Below are positions 1-9,999 of a stretch of 64,000 bases of DNA, one piece after another. The DNA is from Galeruca laticollis (lineage: Eukaryota; Arthropoda; Insecta; Coleoptera; Chrysomelidae). Position numbers and translations under genes: made by a program. The notes beneath the pieces are model-generated. The model saw only the letters and a program-made list of their open reading frames with translations. It had not been told where the DNA came from and ran no database searches. Location: contig OY998177.1 of assembly GCA_963921935.1 (NCBI GenBank), forward strand, positions 109,670,067 through 109,734,066, in the 5' to 3' direction. Positions within the stretch are counted from its first letter, which is position 1. Every line of letters begins with the position of its first letter.

Positions 1-1289
1 TTCAAGAACAGTACAAAAACGTCAGAAAAAAATAATAAATATGTGTCATAACTAAGAGTAAGTAGCTCACATAAAACAATACTAACAAAGTTAGGTTATA
101 AAATCTTCTTTTTCTTATCGTGTCGAAAGAGTCTTGGTTCCTCTGTTATAAGTGTCAATCTTTGGTAAGTTTGAAGTATTTGACACTAACAGTAACTTTT
201 AAAATTCTGCTCATTTGAAAAACAAAACTCCAGTCAGGGCCAAAATAGAGATCCTGGAATAGGAAACTATACGTTTTGAATAGATTTCAGCTAAATTGGT
301 GGCGTGTTTCCTATTTTTTGTATCCATTCATATAATATCTTCCGATTTTTGAACGCTAATACTGAAGAAAGAATATTCTTTTCTTGAAATATGTACGAAC
401 AAATAGCAGTAGAGTCAAATAACTGTCACAATGGAGAGTAAAACTGAAATTTTGTAAACTTTGATCTATCCAAACCTGTAAAATTAAAACTAAATAACAA
501 AAAAGAATGGGATGGGGACAACCGATATAAACCTATAAAAGAAGAAGGCTGAGATTGCGAATTTTGACAAATTGTGATTTGCAAAAAAATTCTTTTGTAC
601 GATTAGGCAACGTACGATGAGAAATCACCAAACAAAAATGTTGGCATTGGCGTAGACAAAATTCATACTGGATGGAGAAAGATCACACACAGTATTATAT
701 TGAAGTGATGATTTGGGACCACATTATAAACGATAGAAATATTTGAAGTCGCACACCCAAAGGAACATCTCCGTAATAATTAGCAAACGTTTGTTTTCCT
801 CAAATCTATTTATAATTATGTATTGATATTCATAATTGGAAAGGATTATTTATTAAAATCATTACTGATTATTTGTTTTATTATATAATAAAAAAAGGAT
901 TTGTTTCTGCTATAATTGTTTATTTTGAACAAAATATTTTAATAATAACCAATTCATATAATACGCCGACTGCGCATTGATACTTAATAAGGTTAATTGA
1001 TAATTATAATTTGGTTTGATCCTTATTAAAAATGATACAGTGTCTGGTAATAAATCTTTGTATATCATTACCCATAACATTCAATAAATATTTCGTTTAA
1101 TATGAATCAATGTAATACAAATGATGGCAAAATATATTCATTATCAATCTTATTTGGTATAAATCAACAAAGTATCACGCGCGTGGCTTCAATTTTAGAT
1201 TTTTCTCCATTTTAGTTGATGTGTGATGCCTCCATTCGTCGTTTTTCGTTTGGTGATTTTGAACGCCGGTAAGAAATTTGTATGTATAA
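1..1289. other. AT-rich stretch without recognisable gene
   Basis: No reading frame resembling a known protein was seen on either strand. The sequence is AT-rich with short homopolymer runs, as expected for insect intergenic or heavily decayed repeat DNA. Confidence 0.6.
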
Positions 1290-1330
1290 TTGAAAGATTG
1301 TTTGACTTACCTGTAAGGAAGATCTTCTTC
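1290..1330 (+). repeat. MITE-like element, left inverted end
   Basis: About 41 bases here match, in inverted orientation and with a few mismatches, the sequence at 4063-4104. The match stops at 1330, where the tail of the LINE begins. It resumes beyond the LINE at 3818, so this is the outer part of an inverted arm of about 80 bp that a later LINE insertion split. The total length without the LINE would be about 330 bp. No transposase is encoded, so the element looks non-autonomous; its superfamily is not known to me. Confidence 0.6.
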
Positions 1331-1378
1331 TTCTTGTGCCTTGTGCTTCTCGCACGTTGGCGGTCCTTTGTAATTCTT

Positions 1379-2128
1379 TCATGTCAAATGTAAGGTGCCA
1401 TTTTCTGCCTTTCGGAAGATTGTGGCTGCATCTCTAGTTCCGCACCAGTCCCTAATGTTTCGCAGCCATGAATGTTGTGTTCTTACCGGGCCTCTTCTAC
1501 CCTCTGTTTTTCCTTGCCAAATCAACATAGGAATTGAGTATCTGTCGCCTCTGAGTATGTGTCCAAGATAGGATATCTTTCTCTTCTTCACGATTTGCAG
1601 AAGTTCTCTATGCATACCGGCCATTTCCAGCACCTCTTCATTACTTTTATGTGCAGTCCATGGGATGCAAAGGAGTCTACGAATTATCCACATTCCAAAT
1701 GCCTCTATCCGATTCAGAGTTTTGATTTTCAGAGATCATGTTTCTGCCCCATAGAGCAAGATGGGCCAGACGTAGCTTTTAACTACTCGAATCCGAAGTG
1801 CCAGGGGCAAGAAAGAAGTTCTTCAGTTTATGGAATGTGTCTTTTGTACGTCCGATTCGTATTTTCACTTCCTCGTCGCAATCCCATTTTTGTTTGATGG
1901 TGACGCCCAGATATACAAATTTTGACACCACATCCAGTTTTTGGCCGTCAATCCTAATTGTGAATTTACTGTGGTGTCGAGCTATTACCATAACTTTTGT
2001 TTTATTTTTCTTGATCGTCAGGCCAAATTGTTTTTCTATTTGGTTGATTCTGTCAACAGTTTGTTGGAGGTCCTCAGGAGAATTCGCCAATATAGCGGTA
2101 TCATCCGCATATCTGATGTTGCTTATTG
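1379..2128 (-). pseudogene. LINE polyprotein: YADD box, thumb and C-terminal domain
   Basis: This is the continuation of the LINE below the PLE insertion. The catalytic box RYADDTAILANS is readable at about 2111-2078. It is followed by the KNKTKVMVI and FVYLGVTI blocks of the RT thumb (to about 1779). A second frame (1693-1379) carries a C-terminal domain with KISYLGHILRGD, GKTEGRRGPVR and a Trp-Leu-rich end, as in many insect endonuclease-reverse transcriptases. At least one frameshift separates the two segments. The YADD residues are intact, but the gene is broken elsewhere. Confidence 0.85.
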
Positions 2129-2139
2129 GAATTCCATTA

Positions 2140-2484
2140 GTTTTCCTGGCTTTCTATATCATTGCACAGTTATACTGATCTTAATTGGAAAAATGATATC
2201 CAGGAATCACCATAGGGCTAATAATATCTAAGCTTCAATATGTGTAATATCACATCTTCTTCTTTTTTCTATAAACATATATTAAGCCAATCACAAGTTA
2301 GGTTACTTCTTGGTCTAGCCAAAAATAACTACTAAACATCAGGTAGGCATAAAATTAAATGTAACTTCTGTCATTCTGACGATGATATTAATTTATCGAA
2401 ACAATTGTCAATTTTTTAGAATTTTCAATAACTTTTATTATATTGTGGAATTAACTAGAAACCGTGAGTTTTATTTAAAAACAC
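2140..2484 (+). mobile_element. Penelope-like element, 3' fragment (copy T1) with target duplication
   Basis: These 345 bases match the non-coding 3' region of the PLE copies at 45090-45460, 50240-50605 and (inverted) 42400-42770. The fragment is flanked by a perfect 11-bp direct repeat GAATTCCATTA at 2129-2139 and 2485-2495, which is the target-site duplication in the LINE RT. The copy starts just after the PLE stop codon region, so it is strongly 5'-truncated, and ends in AAAAACAC. It contains a hammerhead-like core. The duplication shows a genuine insertion, younger than the LINE. Confidence 0.9.
2363..2424 (+). ncRNA. Hammerhead ribozyme-like motif in PLE copy T1
   Basis: Core elements in order: CTGACGA (2376-2382), a short stem-loop, GAAA (2398-2401), a two-base-pair stem III (AC/GT) with loop AATT, and the cleavage triplet GTC ending at 2409. 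Helix I can form from ATT with AAT and, past an internal loop, TTCT with AGAA. This arrangement fits minimal type I hammerheads with a very short stem III, known from PLEs. One oddity is an extra U between the CUGANGA box and the first pair of stem II, seen in every copy. Activity is untested. Confidence 0.65.
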
Positions 2485-2622
2485 GAATTCCATTAACTTT
2501 AGTTCCTCTGTTTTCCTTTTCCAATGCTATTTGAAAAACTTTTTCGAAATATATGTTGAATAGCATTGGCGATATGATACATCCTTGTCGTACTCCCTTG
2601 GATATTTTTAATGTCTCTGTGG

Positions 2623-3817
2623 TTAAGTCGTGTTAATTCTTACCTCTGCGGTCTGATGCCAATACAGTTGCTGAATTATTCGTATGTCCTTAGAATCGAT
2701 GCCAATCTCATATAGTCTTTCCAGAAGATCATGTTTAATGTTATGAAAAGCCTTCTTATAATCTATGAAACATATATAAACGTCTCTTTGTTGGTCATAA
2801 CATTTTTGTACAAGTAATTTCATTGAGAACAGGGCCTCTCTTGTACCCAAACCCCTGATGAAACCAAATTGGGTTTCTCCACTCATTACCTCGCATTTGT
2901 CATATATTCGTGAGTGGATGACTCGAAGTAACACCTTGAGAGCATGACTCATGAGACTTATGAGTCTATAATCTTCACACCTCTTTGGAGTACTTTTCAT
3001 AGGTATTGGTATGAAAGTAGATTTTAGCCAATCAGCTGGGATTTTGCCTGTTTCGTATATTCTATTGCATAAATATGTTAGATATTTCGTATTTATTATT
3101 TTCAGGACTTCAGCGCAGACGTTGTCTTCACCTGGACTCCTTCCATTTTTCATATTTTTTAGGGCTCGTTTACTTCTGATTCTCGAATTTCAGGACCAGG
3201 TATTTCCTGTGAGGTAGGTCTACTACCGCGTTGGTCCTCGAATAGTGCTTCCATATATTGCTTCCATTCTGCATAGAGATCATCTGGTTCTAGAATTATT
3301 TTTCCATTTTCTCCTCTAAGGGACGGAATTGATGCCTTCCTGAGGGAGCCAGTAATCTGTCTGACCTTCTTATGGAAATTGAATGAGTCGTGTAACGCGT
3401 GCATTCTCTCAGCTTCTTCACATTCAGCAGTTATCCATTGTTCTCGAGCTTCTTCACATTTTTGCCTTATAGTATGGTCTAATTCATCAAATTTTTCCTG
3501 TTGCTGAAGGTTTTTGGTACATCGTCGTTTTTCCATCATATCGAGAATCTCGTCTGTCATCCAGGGTCTGACTGCCACTCGTTTTTGTTTTCCCAAGATT
3601 CCCTCGCATGCACTTTGAACATTTTCTTTGATATCCCTCCATATATCCTCTTGTTCACTTTTGCTTCCAGGGTTTCTTTCAGTACACAGTCTATCTAGTT
3701 CTACTTTCATGTTTTCATAGATGATTGGGCGTTTTAGCTTCCGAGTGTCCCATTTTACGTGGGTCTTTGATCTTGAGGTAATTTTGAGGTTCACTTTAAA
3801 ATTGGCTATTAGAGGAT
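2623..3817 (-). pseudogene. LINE polyprotein: endonuclease-RT linker and RT fingers/palm
   Basis: The first part (3817-3159) is a charged helical linker rich in Glu, Arg and Lys, typical of the region between endonuclease and RT in insect LINEs. The second (3153-2623) has RT hallmarks: NGRSPGEDNV, the FIPIPMKS-x-DYRLISL block, QFGFIRGLGTREALF, and the palm motif CFIDYKKAF with the first catalytic Asp. The two pieces are split by an in-frame interruption between 3159 and 3153. The frame runs on toward a degraded block near 2600 before the PLE insertion. It would have primed reverse transcription at a nicked target. It is inactive. Confidence 0.85.
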
Positions 3818-4104
3818 TAAGGAAGAGCAATCTCAATTATTCGAGCATCGGAGTTCTTCTATGATATATTTGGTAGGATTCATATTTCAAGTGAATCACG
3901 AACTGTATGTAAAATAGTAAACAATTTTTTGTCGTATATACTAATCACCCGATATCAAGGTGACTATCGAACAGTTCATTGGTGACTGAACTAATCGCTC
4001 TATTGACTGGGGAAGGGAGGGCTCTATCATAGAAGAACTCCGATGCTCGAATAATTGAGATTGATCTTCCTTACAGGTGAGTCAACAATCTTTCAATTAT
4101 AATT
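3818..4104. repeat. MITE-like element, remainder with both inverted arms
   Basis: After removal of the LINE this segment continues from 1330. Bases 3818-3867 and 4024-4074 are near-perfect inverted repeats of about 50 bp separated by about 155 bp. Bases 4063-4104 extend the right arm as the inverse of 1290-1330. A third, direct copy of the motif CATCGGAG-x-TCTTCTATG follows at about 4115. No coding capacity. It is best described as a foldback/MITE-like unit. The long arms rather than any protein define it. Confidence 0.65.
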
Positions 4105-4431
4105 CTCATCGGAGATCTTCTATGTTATATTTGGTAGATGTTTAAAGATACAATTAGGGTAATTGAATGCACTGTGTAATAGTAATTTTATGATAATATA
4201 ACAAAAAACTAATACAACACAACAAAACAACAAAAAAGAAAAATTAAATTATAACAACAAAGTTACTATATATTATAATCATTTTTTTTGTGAGAAAGGA
4301 AAAAATTTGAAGTAAAACTATGATGGGTTACCTATATAAATAGTACCGTTGATAACTATTACGTGATTTTTTTAAAACATCCCTTAATAATAGAATTTGC
4401 AAAAGTAACTTCACAGGTGATTATTAGTGTT
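4105..4431. other. AT-rich spacer
   Basis: A few bases repeat the MITE arm motif (4112-4140). Otherwise the stretch is A/T-rich with A-runs (4200-4260). No gene or RNA feature was recognised. Confidence 0.5.
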
Positions 4432-4690
4432 TTATAGAATAATGCAAATACTAATGAATTTCGCGTCCATCCAGAAGTATTTCTCTATGTTTAATCCTGC
4501 TCTGTAGGCAGCAGAAGTAGTAGCATGTGTAATACTATGACTATCAAAAAGGCTTGTGTCTATTCCACTTTTTTGAAGAACATCCTTAATCCACCTACTT
4601 ATACTCTGGGTAGAAGCAGGATGAAATGGTTTCTTATGTGTCAATATGAAGTATCCCGTATCGTCTATTCAGGTTTGTCAAAGAAAAAGG
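4432..4690 (-). pseudogene. Tyrosine recombinase fragment (Crypton/DIRS type)
   Basis: The minus-strand frame contains HPASTQSISRWIKDVLQKSG followed by a HSITHATTSAAYRAGLN block. Tyrosine recombinases of Crypton and DIRS/Ngaro elements have a HxxRHA-type box here. In this copy the Arg of the box is replaced by Thr, and the segment with the catalytic Tyr is missing, so the enzyme is dead. Reading upstream in other frames gives further related scraps to about 4690. It sits alone, upstream of an I-like LINE on the other strand. Whether it came from a Crypton or a DIRS-type retroelement is not decidable here. Confidence 0.65.
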
Positions 4691-4887
4691 ATAATACTAA
4701 AAAATGTTCAAATTTATTAAGACCTGATGTTTTTATTCGCTCTTCGATTTTTATTTCGATTATTTCTTGTTCACAGAATATATTTTTGATATTGTTTGTA
4801 CCCTGCTAGCAGATGTTAAGGCTAACAAGATGACAAGCTTTTGAATTATATATTTCAAAGTGAAATCATGTAATGGATATATTTTTG

Positions 4888-5831
4888 TTGAATAAAGTAA
4901 TACTGCTGTATTTTTCGATCTAAAACACGCATTTGACACCGCATGGAGATATTACATATTAAATACACTTCATACTTGGAATATTAAAGGCAATTCTCTA
5001 TCTTTCATAGAAAACTCTTTAACGTATAGAAGCTTCCAAGTGAGAGTTAATAATCGTGTCTCGAATTCTACTATTCAACAAAATGGAGTGCCTCAGGGTT
5101 CTGTATTAAGTCCGACTCTCTTTTTAGTTACAATCAATAACATCATCAAAGCCATCGACAAACCAATTAAAGCACGTTTGTATGCAGATGACCTGGTTAT
5201 ATTTATTAAAGGAAAAAGCTTGAATCCCATGTCACAAATCCTTCAGAACACGTTGGAAAAGCTAGAAGTTTGGTCTAATGATGTTGGATTTGAATTTTCT
5301 TTCTCAAAAACATCTGACATGATCTTCTCTTCAAGAACTGTTCAAAAGCCTATACTAAAGTTGTACGACTCACACTTACAATTTAAACCACATGTGAAAT
5401 TTCTGGGTGCAATATTTGATGAAAAATTAACTTGGAAGCAACATATAAAACAACTAATATTATCATGTAAAAAAAAGCTAAATTTACTAAAAACCCTATC
5501 CAACAAATACTGGGGATCGGATCAAACTGCTTAACTTAATGTGTACAGATCTTTAATCAGATCAAAAATTGATTTGTCATCGATAGCTTACGCTTCGGCA
5601 AGTAGATCAGTCTTGAAACCACTAGATGCGGTTCATAACAACGCCTTAAGGATTTATTTGGGAGCCTTTAGAACTACACCAGTACAAAGTATGTATGCGG
5701 AAGCCGGAGAACCATCTCTTCATTATCGTCGGATGCAGTTGATTCCTTCACATGCAACAGCCATTGCACAAGATACCACAAGACCCTTTCATCTTCAAAC
5801 CTTCCGGGATCCAGCATCCAGATGTAAATGA
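4888..5831 (+). pseudogene. I-like LINE reverse transcriptase
   Basis: The frame opens with AVFFDLKHAFDTA (motif A, first catalytic Asp). It continues with NGVPQGSVLSPTLF (motif B) and ARLYADDLVIFIKG (motif C, YADD at 5181-5192), then FLGAIFDEKLTWKQHI of the thumb. A stop codon at 5532-5534 interrupts the frame, which resumes as YRSLIRSKIDLSSIAYASAS, a block shared by I and jockey-type RTs. The N-terminal endonuclease and gag-like ORF are absent. Confidence 0.9.
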
Positions 5832-5939
5832 TCAATTTACCAACAGAAAACCATAATACGAACGATTACGACTCACCCTGAAAAGCCTCAATCTGAATGC
5901 TCCCAATACATTTTCCGATGCAATATCCTACCCTCCACC

Positions 5940-6587
5940 TTGAACACTAAACACTTTACACTGCAATATACAACTCCTGGGCTACAAAAAAATGAGTCGA
6001 ATAACTCTATAATTGAAAATACATTTCTGGAGATTACTGATCCCTGTTTGGAAGGATATTCTCATATTTATACAGACGCTCCTAAAACCAACGACGGAGT
6101 AGGATGTGCTTTTGAAACACCCAGAAATCAGTTTTTGTTTGAACTCCCAATGTCCTGCAGTATAGTCTCCGTAGAACTTCATGCGCTATATGAAGTCCTT
6201 AAGCATATAAACAGCCTAAAACTTAACAATTGCTTGATCCTCACGGATTCCTTAATATCTGTTTCGTCAATACAGCATTTAAATCCAACTCATCCCTCTG
6301 AAACGTTGATAAAATGTAAACTTAAAACAATTCAAGGAGACTCAAGAAACGTTCAACTCATCTGGATTCCATCCCACATTGGCATCAATGGTAACGAGAA
6401 ATCTGATAAAGGTGCGCGTCTTGCAATGAATAGTGATAACTCGGGAACAGTTATAAAATGTGCCAGCAGTGACCTGAAAGGTTTTTATAAAAGCAAAGTG
6501 TCCGGTATGTGGCAAAACCAGTGGCATCGCAGTGATTCAATGCTGAGACATGTAAAATCGGTCGTGACATCTTGGGGGGGGGGGTGA
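5940..6587 (+). pseudogene. I-like LINE RNase H domain
   Basis: This frame carries the RNase H signature: HIYTDAPKTNDGVGCAF (first Asp present, Ser/Gly of the usual DGS replaced), the Glu of SVELHALYEVLKH, ILTDSLISVSSI with the third acidic residue, and WIPSHIGINGNEKSD with the His-Asp end. RNase H would remove RNA from the RNA-DNA hybrid during retrotransposition. The frame then enters a run of 11 G (6574-6584), where it shifts out of phase with the next domain. Confidence 0.88.
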
Positions 6588-6609
6588 CCATTTAAGTCGA
6601 CTTAATCAG

Positions 6610-6867
6610 GTGACTCTTTCACGATTACGCCTGGGACACACTAAGTTAACTCATTCATTTCTAATGATTAAAACAGAACGTCCCAAATGCGATGCATGTG
6701 ATGAAATATTGTCGGTGAAACACATATTAGTTGATTGCAACAAATATCATCTGCAACGCAAAATACATGATATCCCTAATAATCTGATAGAGTTGCTTGG
6801 TGAACATTCTCCAATAGATAAGCTAATAAACTTCCTTAAGAATATCGACGTCTTAAATAGTATTTAG
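6610..6867 (+). pseudogene. I-like LINE C-terminal cysteine-rich domain
   Basis: The end of the polyprotein, in a different frame from the RNase H because of the poly-G slip. It has SRLRLGHTKLTH, then CDACDEILSVKHILVDCNKY, the Cys-Cys-His-Cys pattern seen after RNase H in I-like LINEs. It ends LINFLKNIDVL and a stop, about 90 bases before the A-rich tail. Confidence 0.85.
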
Positions 6868-6978
6868 TTGAATATGGTTCATATTTAGTTCAATATTTGT
6901 ATATGCTTAATTTTTAAGTTAGCAATCACTGTATAGCTCTCATATTGTTTTTTATTAAAAAAAAATTAGAAAAAAAAG

Positions 6979-7227
6979 ATGAACGTAGGGTCCTTGATGC
7001 TTGCTTGGTTAATTACAGTCGTTTCTTTGAGAAAACCCCCATACTTATATCGAAAAATAGAATTTCGAAATTACGTACACAATAATAATATAAGGTTTAA
7101 GCATACACTAACTGCACCTTTACATAACTGGTCGCTGTTTAAAAGGTCTTTCTCATATCAAGTGACAAAATTATTCAACAGGATACCCAACGAATACAAA
7201 CATGTTGTTCACAAGTGGTTCCTTTGA
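6979..7227 (+). pseudogene. LINE C-terminal fragment (CR1/jockey-like)
   Basis: The frame reads YRKIEFRNYVHNNNIRF, then LHNWSLFKRSFSYQVTKLFN and RIP. This resembles the extreme C-terminus of CR1/jockey-like LINE polyproteins, which end in an Arg-Ser-Phe...Trp/Phe-Asn-x-Leu/Ile-Pro block. The ATG is probably internal to a longer lost frame. It directly follows the A-rich tail of the I-like LINE, so it belongs to a separate, mostly deleted element. It could be the missing tail of the family at 29.85-33.5 kb, but those copies lack this region, so I cannot test that. Confidence 0.55.
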
Positions 7228-7625
7228 AAATAATAAAATATCAGATTTATCAAAGGGTCGGTTTGAGGATGCTTTGTAATTTTTAATTTGGTAGAATTTG
7301 AGATTAATTTCAATTTTTTCTCCTTCTGTTAATAGAGTATTGACGTGAAACACTTTCAACACTTTTATTTTCATTTCTCTCTTTAAATATGATAAAGGTA
7401 CACACAGGCTAGGTTATACTCTTCTATTTTCTCGACTTGGGAATATTTATTACATACTTGGGATTTAATTGATTTTCAACTTTTTTTTACCTGTTTTTTT
7501 TCTGTTGTTTGTTTTGTTTCTAAAGCTAGTGAATTGAACTCTAGCCTTTTGGTGGCTACATTTCTTTTCAGCTGGAACAGTGCCATGTATGATTATTTGT
7601 TCTTAGATAACCAATATAAGTATTC
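7228..7625. other. AT-rich spacer
   Basis: No coding similarity recognised. T-rich tracts dominate 7480-7520. The stretch ends at the (ATT)4 run 7626-7637, which marks the first R4-like junction. Confidence 0.5.
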
Positions 7626-7637
7626 ATTATTATTATT
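7626..7637. repeat. (ATT)4 at 3' end of R4-like copy A
   Basis: Four ATT units at the 3' terminus of copy A. Three further runs at 8334-8345, about 12200-12211 and 13394-13411 lie at each boundary of the array. Confidence 0.8.
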
Positions 7638-8333
7638 CTTTTTATTTTATTTTTATTTTTATGTTTGTTCTCACAGCGATAGTCGGCCTCAGCGGCAAGA
7701 CTTTCGTTGGGTGTACTCATTCCAGAAAAGATCTCACGATGTTTGTCGCATCTAAGACTACAGATTTTTGCATCGTTCGATATGCTGTCTCAGGAATACC
7801 GATGTTTTTGAGGGAACTACTCAGTTTCTTTGGAATTAGTCCCATACAAGACAAAACGATTGGAATGATTGTAACTTCCTCAAGGTTCCACATTTCTTTT
7901 ATTCCTGTTTTTAGCTCAGCATATTTGTTTAATTTTTCATAGTACTTATCTTCTATGATGGAATTATTTGGGACCGATATGTCAATTATCAGAGCTTCCT
8001 TGGATTGTTTCTTAATAACTGTGATATCGGGTCTGTTGTGTCTTATTGTTAAGTCCGTCATGATAGTCTTATCCCAGTAGATCTTAACATACTGGTTTTC
8101 TATAACTGGCGGAGGTTTGTACTTATAGTATGGCTCGTTATTTTGAGGATTAATATCAATTTTTTTCATTACATCCAAATAAACTATCATAGCAACCCTG
8201 TTGTGTCTGTCCAGATATTTAGTTTTAGCTAGATTCTCACAGCAACATAGAATGTGTTCTACAGTTTTTTGATTTTTGTTGCACTTTCTGCATCTATCTG
8301 TTGGTATTTCTTCCTTAAGAATGTATTTTAGAT
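7638..8333 (-). mobile_element. R4/Dong-like LINE copy A, 5'-truncated
   Basis: The first of three head-to-tail minus-strand copies. It holds only the C-terminal zinc knuckle and restriction-like endonuclease, so it is 5'-truncated at about 8331, next to (ATT)4. Its protein differs clearly from those of copies B and C, so the three belong to different subfamilies or are old. Confidence 0.8.
7717..8331 (-). pseudogene. R4-like LINE C-terminus: zinc knuckle and restriction-like endonuclease (copy A)
   Basis: The open frame continues upstream of the first ATG (8190) to about 8331. It holds CRKCNKNQKTVEHILCCC, a Cys-Cys-His-Cys knuckle, then KYLDRHNRVAMIVY. The endonuclease follows: WDKTIMTDLTIRHNRPDITV and ALIIDISVPN, matching the PD...D core of the restriction-like endonuclease that R2- and R4-group LINEs use to nick their target. 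The end is MQKSVVLDATNIVRSFLE and a stop. This piece is an uninterrupted frame but lacks the RT, so it is not functional alone. Confidence 0.85.
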
Positions 8334-8345
8334 ATTATTATTATT
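8334..8345. repeat. (ATT)4 between R4-like copies A and B
   Basis: Four ATT units shared by the truncated 5' end of copy A and the 3' end of copy B. Confidence 0.8.
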
Positions 8346-8417
8346 GTCTCTCATTTCTCGCTTTATATGCGGTTTTTCAAGGGCCATCGGCGGGCAGCAA
8401 GATGGCTCTCACTATTG

Positions 8418-9215
8418 CTAACTTAGAGCCTTCCTCACTATATTGCAGGTAGACAAGATGACAGATTTCTGCATTGTAGTTATAATGTTTGGGTGCAGTC
8501 CAAGTGATTTGAGGTGGACCGGTAACATTCTAGGTACAACCCCCGTGGATGAGATTACAAGTGGGACTATAATAACATTTTCTTGACGCCATTCCTGTTT
8601 TATTTCATAGGCCAGATCTGCATATTTTGTGAGTTCATTCGTCATTGTGTTTTGTAAGTTGTTACTGTTAGGAATGGCGATATCAATCGGCTAAGTTTTC
8701 TTTTTCAGCTTGTCTCTCCAAACAATGTCCGGTCTATTCGCGGGTATTGTTCTGTCCGTAATAATGCTCCTATCCAAATAAAGATTGTGGTTTTCATTTT
8801 CCAGCACAGCCTCTGGGTTGTACTGATAATACGGTGTGACAGTGTCAATTAGGTTAAGGTTATGAGCCAGCCCCTGGTGGATGATCTCAGCCACACAGTT
8901 ATGGCGATGAAGATATTCGGTGCGGGCAAGTGTCCGGCATCCTGCAGTGATATGTTGGATTGTCTCCGGGTCAGACAGACATTTGCGGCATTTGTCATCC
9001 ATCACGGTTCGATTTTCTACTACATATTTCAAATAATTTTTGGTGGGGATCACCTGGTCCTGGATAGCACACATAAATCCTTCTGTTTCTGGGAATAGAT
9101 CCCCATGAGTCAGCCAATAGTTCGACGTTAGTGTATCGACATTTTCAGAACTAAGCTCATGTGGGTGTCTTCCATGAAGAGTTTTTTGCTTCCAGATGTC
9201 CATTTTTTGGTCCAT
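8418..9215 (-). pseudogene. R4-like copy B zinc knuckle and restriction-like endonuclease
   Basis: The frame 9215-8691 carries GFMCAIQDQVIPTKNYLKYV, the knuckle CRKCLSDPETIQHITAGC and EYLHRHNCVAEIIHQGLAHN, then SIITDRTIPANRPDIVWRDK, the start of the endonuclease core. A frameshift near 8690 moves the rest to 8645-8418, which has LAYEIKQEWRQENVIIVPLV, the end of the fold, and the shared QKSVILSTCNIVRKALS. Both halves match copy A closely in layout. Confidence 0.88.
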
Positions 9216-9323
9216 GTATTCTGACTTCGTTTTTCCTAGTCTGTTCGGGGGACTACTCAGATTTAAGGGCGTATATCTTTTGTCAGTAAGAGTGACCGCT
9301 TTATGAAATGCAGAAACGTCGGC

Positions 9324-9578
9324 TTACTCGAGAAAGTACTTTAGTAAATTGAGGATTTGTTTTTCAAGCAAAAGGTTCAAATATGTAATTCCTCTGCCAC
9401 CATGCGTTCTTGGCAAAGTCATTCTTTCGATTGCTGACTTGGGATGATGAGTTCTAAACTTTGTCGTGGACGTCCTGGTGTTTCTCTCTATTCGCTTAAT
9501 ATCGGTCTTTGTCCACTTTACAATTCCAAATGTATAGGAGAGTGCTGGTATGGCATATTTGTTAAGCGCACTGATCAT
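9324..9578 (-). pseudogene. R4-like copy B RT thumb
   Basis: It reads NKYAIPALSYTFGIVKWTKT, then KFRTHHPKSAIERMTLPRTH and GGRGITYLNLL. Copy C has the equivalent block (SFGLIGWSQTEL...SMGGRGLLDL) at 13007-13387, so both copies represent the same protein region at low identity. Confidence 0.85.
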
Positions 9579-9647
9579 GTTCTTACCGCACAGCTGGGTT
9601 TTGAGGATAGATGTTAGTCGGCTGATGTATTTCTTAATAGCTTGGTC

Positions 9648-9986
9648 TTAAATCTCGCTGTGTTCAGTGCGGATGAATTGCTGTAGGCCAAGGTAGTTAT
9701 ATGTCTCACCATCTTCCATAGGGTCAATTGATTCACCGTTGTCTAGCTCGAAAAGACCAGCCACCGTATGTATTCCACGTACTACAGTCTGGGATTTACA
9801 TTTTTCAAGGCCGAATTGCATTCCTATATCCCTCGACAAAACTTCTGTAGTCTTCAGCAAAGCCTTGATATGCGACGGTGTGCTAGCGTACAGTTTTATA
9901 TCGTCCATATACAGGAGGTGAGCTATCCTGTGTTGAAACTCGTCATCGGTCTTCAGGAGATATCCATGTTGACTAGTGTTTAGCAT
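9648..9986 (-). pseudogene. R4-like copy B RT motif C (YMDD)
   Basis: The frame contains HRIAHLLYMDDIKLYASTPS, with the catalytic YMDD, then DIGMQFGLEKCKSQTVVRG and YNYLGLQQF, the end of the palm and start of the thumb. The two catalytic Asp are intact. The frame ends at a TAA (9648) before the thumb continues in another frame. Confidence 0.88.
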
Positions 9987-9999
9987 ATGAGAAAGTGGA

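Larger units (their letters stand above)
1331..3817 (-). mobile_element. Non-LTR retrotransposon (LINE), 5'-truncated, minus strand
   Basis: This is a decayed LINE whose fragments read on the minus strand in the order linker, reverse transcriptase, C-terminal domain. The 3' end (low coordinates) finishes in an (AAG)n-like tail at about 1331-1342. Both ends lie against a copy of a roughly 10-base word (TAAGGAAGAT/GC, at about 1319-1330 and 3818-3828), which looks like its target-site duplication within the MITE-like host element. The apurinic-type endonuclease domain expected at the N-terminus is absent, so the copy is 5'-truncated. A 345-bp PLE fragment (2140-2484) was inserted later. The clade was left open. 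Confidence 0.85.
4880..6975 (+). mobile_element. I-clade-like LINE with RNase H, 5'-truncated
   Basis: A plus-strand non-LTR element beginning inside the RT domain (about 4886) and ending in an A-rich tail (about 6955-6978). Domain order is RT, thumb, RNase H, C-terminal cysteine motif, as in the I clade and relatives. The reading frame is broken by an in-frame stop at 5532-5534, another at 5829-5831 and a frameshift at the poly-G run 6574-6584. No target duplication was identified. Confidence 0.85.

Noticed and set aside
9739..9983. Plus-strand frames opposite the R4-like RT
   Set aside because: Antisense shadows of the YMDD region; no independent motif.
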